From the NCBI RefSeq assembly GCF_037969765.1, contig NZ_CP150207.1:2156001-2220000 (forward strand): a stretch of 64,000 nt of DNA. Direction: 5' to 3'. This stretch comes from Paenibacillus sp. FSL W8-0186 (GTDB lineage: Bacteria > Bacillota > Bacilli > Paenibacillales > Paenibacillaceae). A program made the translations under genes and the position numbers. Of this stretch, positions 35,372 through 44,094 are shown piece after piece; position 1 is the first letter of the stretch; the number at the start of each line of letters is the position of its first letter. The notes under the pieces are model-generated. The model worked only from the letters and a program-made list of their open reading frames with translations, was not told the DNA's origin and did no database searches.

Positions 35372-37432
35372 ATGTCCAACAAATTCAAAGTAGGTGTTGT
35401 GGGAGCAGGGAACATGGGCTCTGGTATTGCACAAAAAATGGCGCAAGAGGGCTTGGAGGTTACCTTGGTTGATGTAACCCAAGAGCAGGTTGCAAAAGGC
35501 CTTTCCATAATTAGCAAAACCATGGAAGAGGGAGTCAAGCGAGGCATATTTACGGAAGAGCAGGTTGAAGAAACATTAAGCCGCATTCATGGAACAGCAT
35601 CCTATGAAGCGCTGAAGGGAGCAGATTTGGTCGTTGAAGCGGTTTTTGAAAACCTGGAAGTAAAAGGCGAGGTTTTTAAAAAGCTGGATGCCATCTGTGA
35701 CGAGAAGACGATTCTGGCAAGCAATACTTCAAGCTTGTATGTGAAGGACCTTGCTAAATTCACTACTCGTCCGGATCGCGTGATCGGGATGCATTATTTC
35801 TATCATCCGGCAAAAAATAGACTCGTAGAAGTTATTCCGCATGACGGTACGAGCCCGGAGACCGTTGAAAAAACGCTCCTGATCAGTAAGCTGCATAACA
35901 AGACAAGCATTGTGGTGAAGGATGCACCTGGTTTTGCTGTCAATAGATACTTTGTCTGCTTTCTCAATGAATCCGTTCATTTATTGCAAGAAGGGGCAGC
36001 GAATATTCCTACCATTGACGCGGCCGCTAGACAAGGGTTTGAAATTGGAATGGGACCGTTTGAGCTTATGAATGTTACGGGCGTTCCAATTGCTGAGCAT
36101 GCGGCTACTTACATGGCGAAAGAAATTAGTGAGTTTTATGCTCCTGCAGACTTGTTGAGTAAGCAAGTGGCGCTAAAGCAGGATTGGGACCTCGGCGGAG
36201 AGGTGGATGAGAGCAAATTTGAACAGATCATCCGCCAAATCTACGCGGCCGTGTTTGGAGCCGCAGGGGCTCAAGTTGATGAGGGCGTAGCCAGTATTGA
36301 GGATACGGACCGCGGGGCAAAAATTGGCCTGCGCTGGAAGTTGGGACCTTTTGAGCTAATGAATAAGGTGGGTGTGGACGAAGCCTTCAAGATGGTGCAG
36401 GAACTGTACGCCAAACGTCCAGGGTTTCATCTACCTGAAGTGATAAGGAAGCAGGCAGAGCTTGGGAAACCTTTTGTTTTCCAATACATTGATATGGAGA
36501 TCAAGAACAGTGTCGCTTACATCACGATTAATCGCCCAGAAGCCATGAACGCTCTAAATCCTATTGTTGTAGATCAACTGGAAGCCGCTTTTGATAACGC
36601 AGAGAAGGATCCGCAAGTGAAGGGCATTGCGATACGGGGCGCGGGTAAAGCTTTTGTGGCCGGTGCGGATATCAAGCATTTCATCGAATGCATCAAGACC
36701 GATCAAATCGATGAGAACGTAGCCTTTACGCGCAGAAGCCACAAGCTGTTTAGAAGATTGGAAACCTCACCCAAATTGACCATTGCTGTGCTGGATGGAT
36801 TGTCACTTGGCGGCGGCAGTGAATTGGCTTTAGCGTGTCAAGCGATTGTAGCAACTGCGCAAGGCTCTATGGCTTTTCCTGAAAGCGGCTTGGGTATTTA
36901 TCCGGGCTTAGGCGGCATGCTTCGAACAAACCGCCATGTGGGCAAGGAGTTAACCAAATATTATACCTTTACCGGAAAAAAACTGTCTGCCAAAGCAGGA
37001 AAAGATCTTGGCATCATTACAGAGCTTGTAGAGATGGAACAAATTGAAGCAGCGATTGAAGTGCTTGTGCAGCGTGAGAAGACTGACAAATATGCGGAAC
37101 GGGAGATTCCTGCTTCATATCTGGAATTACAAAAAGCCTTCTCCGATGAGAATGTTAGGCGGCTATTAGATGGCGAACCTGTTCAGGGTGTAAGCCAAGA
37201 GCTAGCGGCACAATTAGCCAAAACCATCTCCTATAAAGGTATTATTGCACTAGAGACGATGAACGAGCTGATTGATCAGCAGACAAATATGACCATTGAC
37301 GATGGCATCGAGCTGGAGTTGGCGGGATTAACCGATATCTTTAAAACAGAGGATGCACTCAGCGGCTTGTTGGCTGCAGCATCCGGCGAGCGGCCTATAT
37401 TTAAAACAAAAATCGGTGGAAGGAGTGCCTGA
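35372..37432 (+). CDS. 3-hydroxyacyl-CoA dehydrogenase / enoyl-CoA hydratase fusion
   Basis: A 686-residue bifunctional enzyme. The N-terminal dehydrogenase has VVGAGNMGSGIAQKMAQEG (NAD site), SNTSSLYV and MHYFYHPAKNRLVEVI, followed by the helical C-terminal 3HCDH repeats (GFAVNRYF, GPFELMNVTG and GPFELMNKVG). The C-terminal crotonase domain (from about residue 375) keeps AGKAFVAGADI, GGGSELALA and FPESGLGIYPGLGG with both catalytic Glu. Domain order is dehydrogenase first, opposite to FadB. ATG 35372 is preferred to 35366, which abuts the AAGGAGA site. Thiolase follows after 8 bp. Confidence 0.9.
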   Translation: MSNKFKVGVVGAGNMGSGIAQKMAQEGLEVTLVDVTQEQVAKGLSIISKTMEEGVKRGIFTEEQVEETLSRIHGTASYEALKGADLVVEAVFENLEVKGEVFKKLDAICDEKTILASNTSSLYVKDLAKFTTRPDRVIGMHYFYHPAKNRLVEVIPHDGTSPETVEKTLLISKLHNKTSIVVKDAPGFAVNRYFVCFLNESVHLLQEGAANIPTIDAAARQGFEIGMGPFELMNVTGVPIAEHAATYMAKEISEFYAPADLLSKQVALKQDWDLGGEVDESKFEQIIRQIYAAVFGAAGAQVDEGVASIEDTDRGAKIGLRWKLGPFELMNKVGVDEAFKMVQELYAKRPGFHLPEVIRKQAELGKPFVFQYIDMEIKNSVAYITINRPEAMNALNPIVVDQLEAAFDNAEKDPQVKGIAIRGAGKAFVAGADIKHFIECIKTDQIDENVAFTRRSHKLFRRLETSPKLTIAVLDGLSLGGGSELALACQAIVATAQGSMAFPESGLGIYPGLGGMLRTNRHVGKELTKYYTFTGKKLSAKAGKDLGIITELVEMEQIEAAIEVLVQREKTDKYAEREIPASYLELQKAFSDENVRRLLDGEPVQGVSQELAAQLAKTISYKGIIALETMNELIDQQTNMTIDDGIELELAGLTDIFKTEDALSGLLAAASGERPIFKTKIGGRSA

Positions 37433-37440
37433 CCCTGAGT

Positions 37441-38634
37441 ATGTTTAAAAAAGCCTTCATTCCCTATGGCGGGTATTATTCAACTCCTTTTAGCAAATGG
37501 CAGGGTGCACTCCAAAATGAGAATTCTATAGAATTAGGCGCCCGCAGCAGTAAAAAATGGTTCGAATCTAGAAGATGGGATCCGAATGAGATATTGGACT
37601 ATCTTTATTTGGGTATCACCATTGGGCAAAAAGGTGTTTTTTACGGGGCATCCTGGGCATCTACATTAATGGGTGCCCCAGATATTCCTGGGCAGACTTT
37701 AATGCATGCCTGTGCAACCTCAACCACTGCAGTGTTCAATGCAGCCTCTGCGGTGGAACTGGGGAATGCGAATACAGCTTATTGCCTGTTAGTGGATCGC
37801 TGCTCCAACGGTCCGCATACAATCTGGCCTAATCCGAAAGGACCCGGGGGTGAAGTCATTTCCGAAAATTGGAATATGGATAACATGGCTGGAGATCCAT
37901 CTACGGGCATTGGAATGGTGCATACGGCGGAGCGAATTGCAAAAGAGCACGGATTTACAAAGGAGCAGGCCGACGAGCTGACGCTCCGCAGGTACGAGCA
38001 ATATAATGAAGCAATGAAGGATGACCGGGCCTTCCATAAACGCTATATGCTTCCTGTGGAGATTCAAGTATCGAAGCGGGAAACCAGGGTGCTGGAAACC
38101 GATGAGGGTGTAACTAAAACCTCTATGGAAGCTTTAAGAAAACTTCGTCCTGCAACGGAGGATGGGATTATTTCGTTTGGAGGACAGACGCATCCTGCCG
38201 ACGGTAATGTAGGGATTATTGTAACCTCGCAGGACAATGCGGCAAGACTAAGCACAGATTCAAGCATTCCTATTCAAGTGATTTCATATGGGTATGCCAG
38301 AGCAGAGAAGGGGACAATGCCGGCTGCCCCGGTGCCAGCGGTAAAGATGGCGCTGAAACGAGCGGGGGTGTCAGTTCAAGATCTCACGACGATCAAAAGC
38401 CATAATCCATTTATTGTAAATGATTTGTATTTGGCACAAGAGCTTGGCATCAACGCCATGCATTTTAATAATTATGGCAGCTCGCTGGTGTTTGGTCATC
38501 CTCAAGCGCCAACCGTCGGCCGATTGCTGATCGAGGCGATCGAGGAAACAGTAATGAAAGGCGGGGGATACTTACTAGCCACAGGCTGCGCAGCTGGTGA
38601 CAACGGAGCTGCTATTATCGTAAAAGTAGGCTAG
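37441..38634 (+). CDS. Acetyl-CoA C-acyltransferase (thiolase)
   Basis: A 397-residue thiolase. The nucleophile Cys91 is in MHACATST, the active-site His in VFGHPQAPT and the second Cys in TGCAAGDNGAA. It replaces the usual GHPxGAT by GHPQAPT, a modest variation. Together with the preceding fusion enzyme it completes hydration, oxidation and cleavage of an enoyl-CoA, that is one beta-oxidation round lacking only the acyl-CoA dehydrogenase, which is not in the window. Confidence 0.85.
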   Translation: MFKKAFIPYGGYYSTPFSKWQGALQNENSIELGARSSKKWFESRRWDPNEILDYLYLGITIGQKGVFYGASWASTLMGAPDIPGQTLMHACATSTTAVFNAASAVELGNANTAYCLLVDRCSNGPHTIWPNPKGPGGEVISENWNMDNMAGDPSTGIGMVHTAERIAKEHGFTKEQADELTLRRYEQYNEAMKDDRAFHKRYMLPVEIQVSKRETRVLETDEGVTKTSMEALRKLRPATEDGIISFGGQTHPADGNVGIIVTSQDNAARLSTDSSIPIQVISYGYARAEKGTMPAAPVPAVKMALKRAGVSVQDLTTIKSHNPFIVNDLYLAQELGINAMHFNNYGSSLVFGHPQAPTVGRLLIEAIEETVMKGGGYLLATGCAAGDNGAAIIVKVG

Positions 38635-38654
38635 TTTTAAAAGGAGGGATTCGA

Positions 38655-39938
38655 ATGAGTGATCAGAACGGGACAGAAAAGGGTGAATTAGAGAAATTTG
38701 AGGAAGCTTTATTTGAGACGCCAATTTTAGATAAGCGGTTTGATCATGATTTTGATCCGATTGATCACAGCACGCCTGAAACATTTACAAGCGCCCAGGA
38801 CTTGTATAAGGAAATGCGCAGCAAATGTCCCGTAGCCCACAGCAATGAATGGGGAGGGTTTTGGGCTCTGTCAAAGCACGAAGATGTCGTTCATGTGCTG
38901 AGGGATTACCATACCTATACCACCTCCGTTCAAAATGTTGTTCCGAAGGTAGCCTTTACTGGAAGGCGTCCTCCTCTACATTTCGATCCGCCTGAACACA
39001 GCACTTATCGCCGGCTCATCAACAAGTTTTTTACAGTAGAGAAAATGGAAAAAATCAAACCCAGGATCGGACGGGATATCGACGAATTGATGCAGTCTCT
39101 AGCTAAGAAAGGGGAAGTCGAAATCTCCTCTGAATACGCCCATGAAATACCTGCCTTAGTGTTTGCTCAATTCTTCAACATTTCCAAGGTACTGTCCAAG
39201 GAGATTAAAAGAATTAGCACCGCTTATGTACAATCCATCTTTGCATTTGCGAACAAGGACCAAGACACGGTGAAACAGCTCAGTTTTCAGCTGTATGATA
39301 TTGCACGAACGATTATTAAAGACCGAGCAGAAAAGCCGATGGATCCTGAAGAGGATTTTGTAAGTGCTCTGCTCCAGGCTAAGGAAGGCAAGGATGCCTC
39401 TTACTATACGGATGATATGATATTAGGAGCTACGCGTGCGATGCTGGTTGCGGGTATGGTTGCCCCTAGTGTGCTGATTGCCAGTATATTTGTACATTTA
39501 GCCGAGAACAAAGATGTCCAGGAACAACTGCGGAATGATCTGAGTCTTGTTCCAGCAGCAACTGAGGAATATCTGCGATTGCTTACGCCGTATCGAGGTA
39601 TGGCCAGAACAGCAAAACGTGATGTAGTGATCCGGGGACAGCTTATTAAGAAGGACGAACCGATTGCCTTGAATTACTTCTCGGCCAACCGGGATGAGGA
39701 TGTCTTTCCAGATGGTGATCAATTTATTCTGAATCGGCCGAATATCAGCCAGCACATTGTCTTCGGAGGGGGACCTCATAAGTGTCCTGCAAGCCCGCTT
39801 GCCCGTATGATGGTTCGGTTCGCCATCGAAAAAGGCTTGGAGCATACGAAGGCTATTGCCTTAAACGGAGAAGTCAAGATGACCGTTTGGGCGGAATGGG
39901 GTGTACTGGCCGCACCTATGAAATTGACCCCTGCTTGA
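38655..39938 (+). CDS. Cytochrome P450
   Basis: A 427-residue soluble bacterial P450. The heme ligand is Cys377 in FGGGPHKCPASPLAR, the ExxR helix is EYLR (305-308), and AHEIPALVFAQFFNI and DPPEHSTYRRLINKFF fit the usual helices C and E. The I-helix oxygen-activation motif is AGMVAPS (266-272), lacking the acid-alcohol pair (AGxE/DT). A redox partner is not encoded nearby. It is 20 bp after thiolase and likely hydroxylates the compound handled by this operon; terminator follows. Confidence 0.9.
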   Translation: MSDQNGTEKGELEKFEEALFETPILDKRFDHDFDPIDHSTPETFTSAQDLYKEMRSKCPVAHSNEWGGFWALSKHEDVVHVLRDYHTYTTSVQNVVPKVAFTGRRPPLHFDPPEHSTYRRLINKFFTVEKMEKIKPRIGRDIDELMQSLAKKGEVEISSEYAHEIPALVFAQFFNISKVLSKEIKRISTAYVQSIFAFANKDQDTVKQLSFQLYDIARTIIKDRAEKPMDPEEDFVSALLQAKEGKDASYYTDDMILGATRAMLVAGMVAPSVLIASIFVHLAENKDVQEQLRNDLSLVPAATEEYLRLLTPYRGMARTAKRDVVIRGQLIKKDEPIALNYFSANRDEDVFPDGDQFILNRPNISQHIVFGGGPHKCPASPLARMMVRFAIEKGLEHTKAIALNGEVKMTVWAEWGVLAAPMKLTPA

Positions 39939-39959
39939 CATTGCTGCTCTGTTGACCAT

Positions 39960-39987
39960 GAGGTGCCTTTAGGCACTTCTTTTTTTA
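39960..39987 (+). terminator. Terminator after P450
   Basis: GAGGTGCC and GGCACTTC pair around TTTA (one G-U wobble), followed by seven or more T. Confidence 0.75.
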
Positions 39988-40035
39988 TGAGCAGAAGGTT
40001 TATCTACAATTCACAAATCTCCGTTTTTATTTTCC

Positions 40036-40105
40036 TACACAGTGCAAGTGTCTTTGGAATATCAAATATCTTATGCTTGGGTTACAATCAATGGTAGCGC
40101 TTTCA
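40036..40105 (+). promoter_or_regulatory. Control region of binding protein 1
   Basis: Holds a TnCA box (TACACAGTGCA, 40036-40046) after TTTATTTTCC, a -10-like TACAAT (40083-40088) and a cre/LacI-like site TGGTAGCGCTTTCA (40092-40105) just downstream of it, a position suited to repression. Confidence 0.45.
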
Positions 40106-40153
40106 GAAATCTGTGTTGCTTGAAAATAAAATAGGAAAGTGTTGGTGATCCAT

Positions 40154-41758
40154 ATGTTTGCAGGCAGTACCTATAAAAGGTTGAATGTCAGCGCTCTATT
40201 GTTTCTGCTCTTCCTTCTGACTCTTGCGGGCTGCTCGAATGCTCCGGCTGCCAGTCAGCAAGAGGACAACACGAATTCTGAACAACCAGCCGATCAGACT
40301 GAGACCGCGGCACGCGGCGGGGTGCTAAAAATAATATCCGGACCGATGCCAAGAGCACTTGGTCACCCTGCGGATATTATCTCAAGGACAGAAACCCTGC
40401 TAAGCGCGCCTGCTGTTGAAACGCTTGGGCGCTACACCGAAACAGGAGACGTTGCACCGCATCTTGCGGAAAGCTGGGAGGAAGACCAGGCTGCAAAAAC
40501 GATCACCTTAAAATTGCGAACGGGTATTGAATTCCATGATGGTACCCCCTTTAATGCCGAGGCTGTAAAGTGGAATCTAGATCAGTATAGAATTGCAAAA
40601 AAACCAGTGTTTAACGAAACGGATACCTATTCGATAGAAGTCATCGATGAGCATACCGTGCAGATTACTTTGGCGGATTGGAACGTGAGTATGATTAATG
40701 TGATTGCTGTCGTGCCAATGACTTCGCAGGCAGCCTTTGAGACACAGGGCAAGGATGCCGTGAATTTAAGTCCGGTAGGTACAGGGCCTTTCATTATGGA
40801 GGAGTGGAATCAGGGTCAATCCATCTCATTTAAGAAGAATGAGAACTACTGGCAGGAAGGGCTTCCAAAACTGGAAGGGATTCAATTTGATTTCATTGAG
40901 GAACCCATGACTGCAGAAGCAGCGATGCAGAAGGGGGATTATGATATTTTATTAGAACCTTCCGCTTCTACGGTTAAGAATTTAGCCGGTCAATTTGATA
41001 TTCTGAAGCTGGAGAACGGGATTGGTTCAGCTGGGGTGCACCTGGCCTTTAATACGGTTGATCTAAATTCTCCTTATCGAGATATCAAAGTCCGTCAAGC
41101 TGTGGGTCATGCGATAGACATCAAGGCCATCATTAATACCATTTATGGGGAAACCGTGGTTCAAACTAACCAGTGGGCCGCTTCCAATGCGTGGACCTAC
41201 AACCCTGATGTGAAAGGTTTGGAATATAATCCTGAGAAAGCGAAGGCACTGCTTAAAGAAGCAGGCTATGAGGATGGTTTTACGACTGACATGACCTATG
41301 CGCAATCAGAAGCTGATACGCAAATGATGACAGCGGTACAAGGTTATTTAGCCGATGTGGGGATCAAGCTTAAATTAAATCCTGTTGACGGCGCCAAGTT
41401 CACATCCATTAGAGGGCCTGATGGAGGTTGGGATGGGATCATCAAACTGACTTCAAAAATGGATACCGAGGTCCCTACTGTACTGAATATCATGCTTGGC
41501 TCCAATGGATTCATGTATAAATCGATCGAGCCGCCAAAGGCATTGGATGACTTGCTGGAGCAGTCAGCAACAGCGAAAAATCTGGATGAACTTAAAAATT
41601 ATACGCATCAATTGCAGAAATTGATCACGGATGAACAGCAGTTGACTGTCAACATGTTTATAAGCTCCATGCCGATCGTTAAAACGAATAATGTACAGGG
41701 CACAGGTTTAAATCAAACACATGCTGCCTATTGGTCACCCGAAACAGCCACGCGGTAA
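40154..41758 (+). CDS. ABC transporter binding lipoprotein 1 (SBP family 5)
   Basis: A 534-residue oligopeptide/nickel-type solute-binding protein. Signal peptide with lipobox LLTLAGC, so membrane-anchored outside the cell. The family 5 hallmark AESWEEDQAAKTITLKLRTG then FHDGTPFNAEAVKWNLDQYR is clear, and VRQAVGHAIDIKAI and YNPEKAKALLKEAGY follow. I prefer ATG 40154 to 40139 because GGTG precedes it suitably. It is the first of four paralogous binding proteins served by one permease/ATPase set. Confidence 0.9.
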   Translation: MFAGSTYKRLNVSALLFLLFLLTLAGCSNAPAASQQEDNTNSEQPADQTETAARGGVLKIISGPMPRALGHPADIISRTETLLSAPAVETLGRYTETGDVAPHLAESWEEDQAAKTITLKLRTGIEFHDGTPFNAEAVKWNLDQYRIAKKPVFNETDTYSIEVIDEHTVQITLADWNVSMINVIAVVPMTSQAAFETQGKDAVNLSPVGTGPFIMEEWNQGQSISFKKNENYWQEGLPKLEGIQFDFIEEPMTAEAAMQKGDYDILLEPSASTVKNLAGQFDILKLENGIGSAGVHLAFNTVDLNSPYRDIKVRQAVGHAIDIKAIINTIYGETVVQTNQWAASNAWTYNPDVKGLEYNPEKAKALLKEAGYEDGFTTDMTYAQSEADTQMMTAVQGYLADVGIKLKLNPVDGAKFTSIRGPDGGWDGIIKLTSKMDTEVPTVLNIMLGSNGFMYKSIEPPKALDDLLEQSATAKNLDELKNYTHQLQKLITDEQQLTVNMFISSMPIVKTNNVQGTGLNQTHAAYWSPETATR

Positions 41759-41784
41759 CCAGTCTAACACATTAAGAATGGGGG

Positions 41785-41825
41785 AAGGGGCGTTCTCATG
41801 TATAGGAACGGCCCTTGCTCCTTTT
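41785..41825 (+). terminator. Terminator-like hairpin after binding protein 1
   Basis: AAGGGGCGTTC can pair with GAACGGCCCTT with one mismatch, followed by GCTCCTTTTC. Confidence 0.5.
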
Positions 41826-41856
41826 CGGTAAACATCCTGGATATAGGGGGATTTCT

Positions 41857-42048
41857 ATGATCGGTGCAATCGTTGAAACCAAGTATGGAAAAGTACGCTG
41901 CTCCACATGGAGAAGCATCTCATTAGGCGCAGAAATGAATGAGGATTGTCTGAACTTGAACATATGGTCTCCGTCACCCGATAGCAAGAAGCGGCCTGTT
42001 ATGGTATGGATCCATGGTAGAGCGTACGTTACTTCTAACCAGGAGTGA
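41857..42048 (+). pseudogene. Type B carboxylesterase remnant
   Basis: Sixty-three residues that join two separated pieces of a type B carboxylesterase: the start (GAIVETKYGKVR) and, after a deletion, the NEDCLNLNIWSPSPDSKKRP and VMVWIHG region, ending at a stop just past the oxyanion loop. The nucleophile and everything after are absent. It resembles the intact copies at 33657 and 51091, pointing to loss of a third esterase gene. Confidence 0.75.
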
Positions 42049-42086
42049 ATTCGTGTATCGTGTTGTATTGAAGGTGAAGATTTTAG

Positions 42087-42120
42087 TACATGATGAATGT
42101 ATAATTTGTAAGCGTTCACA
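42087..42120 (+). promoter_or_regulatory. Control region of ABC permease operon
   Basis: A TnCA-type box TACATGATGAA (42087-42097), then TATAAT (42100-42105) and immediately a perfect match to the cre consensus, TGTAAGCGTTCACA (42107-42120). CcpA or another LacI-family repressor bound here would block the promoter. Confidence 0.6.
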
Positions 42121-42185
42121 TATAAAATGATAAAAAGTCAGATGGTGCGGAAGCGCTGATACTAAATGATAAGGAGAACTGAATC

Positions 42186-43130
42186 ATGTTTACTTTCATT
42201 GTGCGCAGGATACTACAAACGTTACTTATACTTTTCTTCGTAAGCATTATTGTATTCATGATAATGCACCTTCTGCCAGGTGATCCTGTTTCCATTATGC
42301 TGGGAGATTATGCATCTCAAGAAGAAATAGAAAATCTTCGACAGGAACTTGGGCTCGATAAGCCGCTTCCTATCCAGTACATGAATTGGGTAACGAATGT
42401 CCTTCGCGGAGATTTAGGAAATTCAATAGCTTACAATCAAAGTGTGAATGCGCTGATCCAGCAGCGGCTCCCGATTTCATTTCACATTGGATTGTTGTCT
42501 TTCCTGCTAGCGATCATGATTGGCATTCCAGCAGGTATTATCGCTGCTGTCAAACGTGGAAGCTGGGTGGATTCCCTTATTACAGTGACTGCAAATATGG
42601 GGATGGCGGTACCTGTGTTCTGGCTGGGCATTCTTGGGGTTTACCTGTTCAGCCTGAAGCTGGGCTGGCTGCCAGTACAGGGGTACACCTCGCCTTTTGA
42701 TGATTTCTGGAGAAGTATGCATCAAAGCATTATGCCTATTGTCTTGCTATCCCTGGGTTCACTTGCTTCACTTGCACGTCAAACGCGCTCGTCTATGCTT
42801 GAAGTGATTCGTCAGGACTATATACGGACTGCCCGAGCGAAAGGATTGTCAGAAAGAAAAGTAGTTTTGGGGCATGCTTTGCGAAATGCGCTGATTCCTG
42901 TCATTACCTTGCTTGGTATGGGGCTTGCTCATTTGGTTGGAGGCTCCGTGTTCATCGAACAAGTATTTAATATTCCGGGCATGGGACGGCTCATGGTTCA
43001 ATCTATCTTTGGCAAAGATTATATTGTGGTTCAGAGTGTGGTTCTGATCGTTGCATCCGTTGTAGCATTTGGGAATTTAGCCGTAGACATCGCGTATGGA
43101 TTTATTGATCCAAGAATTCGCTACAAATAA
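42186..43130 (+). CDS. ABC permease, DppB/OppB type
   Basis: A 314-residue inner-membrane permease with about six helices; FIVRRILQTLLILFFVSIIV and LPGDP at the start and the EAA-type loop RQDYIRTARAKGLSERKVV are typical of the peptide/nickel transporter family. It pairs with the DppC-type gene 17 bp downstream. It is probably shared by the four binding proteins of the island. Confidence 0.9.
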   Translation: MFTFIVRRILQTLLILFFVSIIVFMIMHLLPGDPVSIMLGDYASQEEIENLRQELGLDKPLPIQYMNWVTNVLRGDLGNSIAYNQSVNALIQQRLPISFHIGLLSFLLAIMIGIPAGIIAAVKRGSWVDSLITVTANMGMAVPVFWLGILGVYLFSLKLGWLPVQGYTSPFDDFWRSMHQSIMPIVLLSLGSLASLARQTRSSMLEVIRQDYIRTARAKGLSERKVVLGHALRNALIPVITLLGMGLAHLVGGSVFIEQVFNIPGMGRLMVQSIFGKDYIVVQSVVLIVASVVAFGNLAVDIAYGFIDPRIRYK

Positions 43131-43147
43131 GACAAGGAGTGAGGGAT

Positions 43148-44047
43148 ATGACAACTGAATCAACTATAGCACCGGCAGCCTTACATGAACTCCCACCGCA
43201 AACCAGCAGTACCCACCGGTTCTTTCGAGTATTATTGGCTCGAAAAATTGTTGTGATTGCCCTATTTATTTTGATTGCTACTATATTAGTTGCTATCTTT
43301 GCGCCGCTGTTTGCGCCGTATGACCCATATAAGCAGGACTTGTCCAATTCCTTAATACAGCCATCCTCTACTCATTTATTAGGCACTGACATGCTGGGTA
43401 GAGATGTGCTCAGCCGAATCATTTTTGGTACAAGAATATCTTTAATTGTTGGATTTGTAGTTGTCATCATTGCTGGAGTGCTGGGAATGAGTATAGGGTT
43501 GGTGTCAGGTTATTTTGGCGGATGGCTTGATTCGGTATTGATGCGATTTATGGATGCTGTCATTGCCGTTCCTATGATTGTATTGGCCATGGCGATCGGG
43601 GCCGTGCTTGGGGGCGGTATAGTGAATGTGATCATAGCGCTAGGTTTGGCCATCGTACCTGCGTACGCGAGACTGATGCGAGGACAAGTGCTGTCTGTGA
43701 AACAAGCTGATTTTGTCATAGCAGGCACGATTACAGGCATAAGCAACTTAAGAAATATGCTGGTTCATGTGCTGCCGAACTGTATTTCACCGCTCATTGT
43801 ATTAATTACAATGAATTTAGGGATGGCTATTTTGGCCGAAGCTGGACTAAGCTTCCTGGGCTTGGGGATTGTGCCGCCAGGCGCCTCATGGGGCTCTATG
43901 GTAAACGACGGTTATCGTTATTTGCTTACCAACCCCGTGCTGTCTCTAGCTCCAGGTGTAGCCATAGTGATTGTGGTACTAGCATTTAATATAGTAGGGG
44001 ACGCAATTAGGGATGCACTCGACCCAAGACTTCGCGGTGCGGAATAA
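43148..44047 (+). CDS. ABC permease, DppC/OppC type
   Basis: A 299-residue permease: N-terminal cytoplasmic stretch and helix, HLLGTDMLGRDVLSRIIFGT, and the EAA loop (VLSVKQADFVIAGTITGISN) are standard for DppC. ATG 43148 follows AAGGAG by eight bases; the in-frame GTG 43139 is less likely. The ATPase fusion gene follows after 47 bp. Confidence 0.9.
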   Translation: MTTESTIAPAALHELPPQTSSTHRFFRVLLARKIVVIALFILIATILVAIFAPLFAPYDPYKQDLSNSLIQPSSTHLLGTDMLGRDVLSRIIFGTRISLIVGFVVVIIAGVLGMSIGLVSGYFGGWLDSVLMRFMDAVIAVPMIVLAMAIGAVLGGGIVNVIIALGLAIVPAYARLMRGQVLSVKQADFVIAGTITGISNLRNMLVHVLPNCISPLIVLITMNLGMAILAEAGLSFLGLGIVPPGASWGSMVNDGYRYLLTNPVLSLAPGVAIVIVVLAFNIVGDAIRDALDPRLRGAE

Positions 44048-44094
44048 GGGGGAGTCAGATATGAACCTTAACATAGCAATCAGGGGGGTAACAT

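Noticed and set aside
35221..35472. Small 83-residue ORF before the dehydrogenase/hydratase gene
   Set aside because: It overlaps the true gene's start in another frame, has no ribosome site and shows low-complexity shadow sequence.
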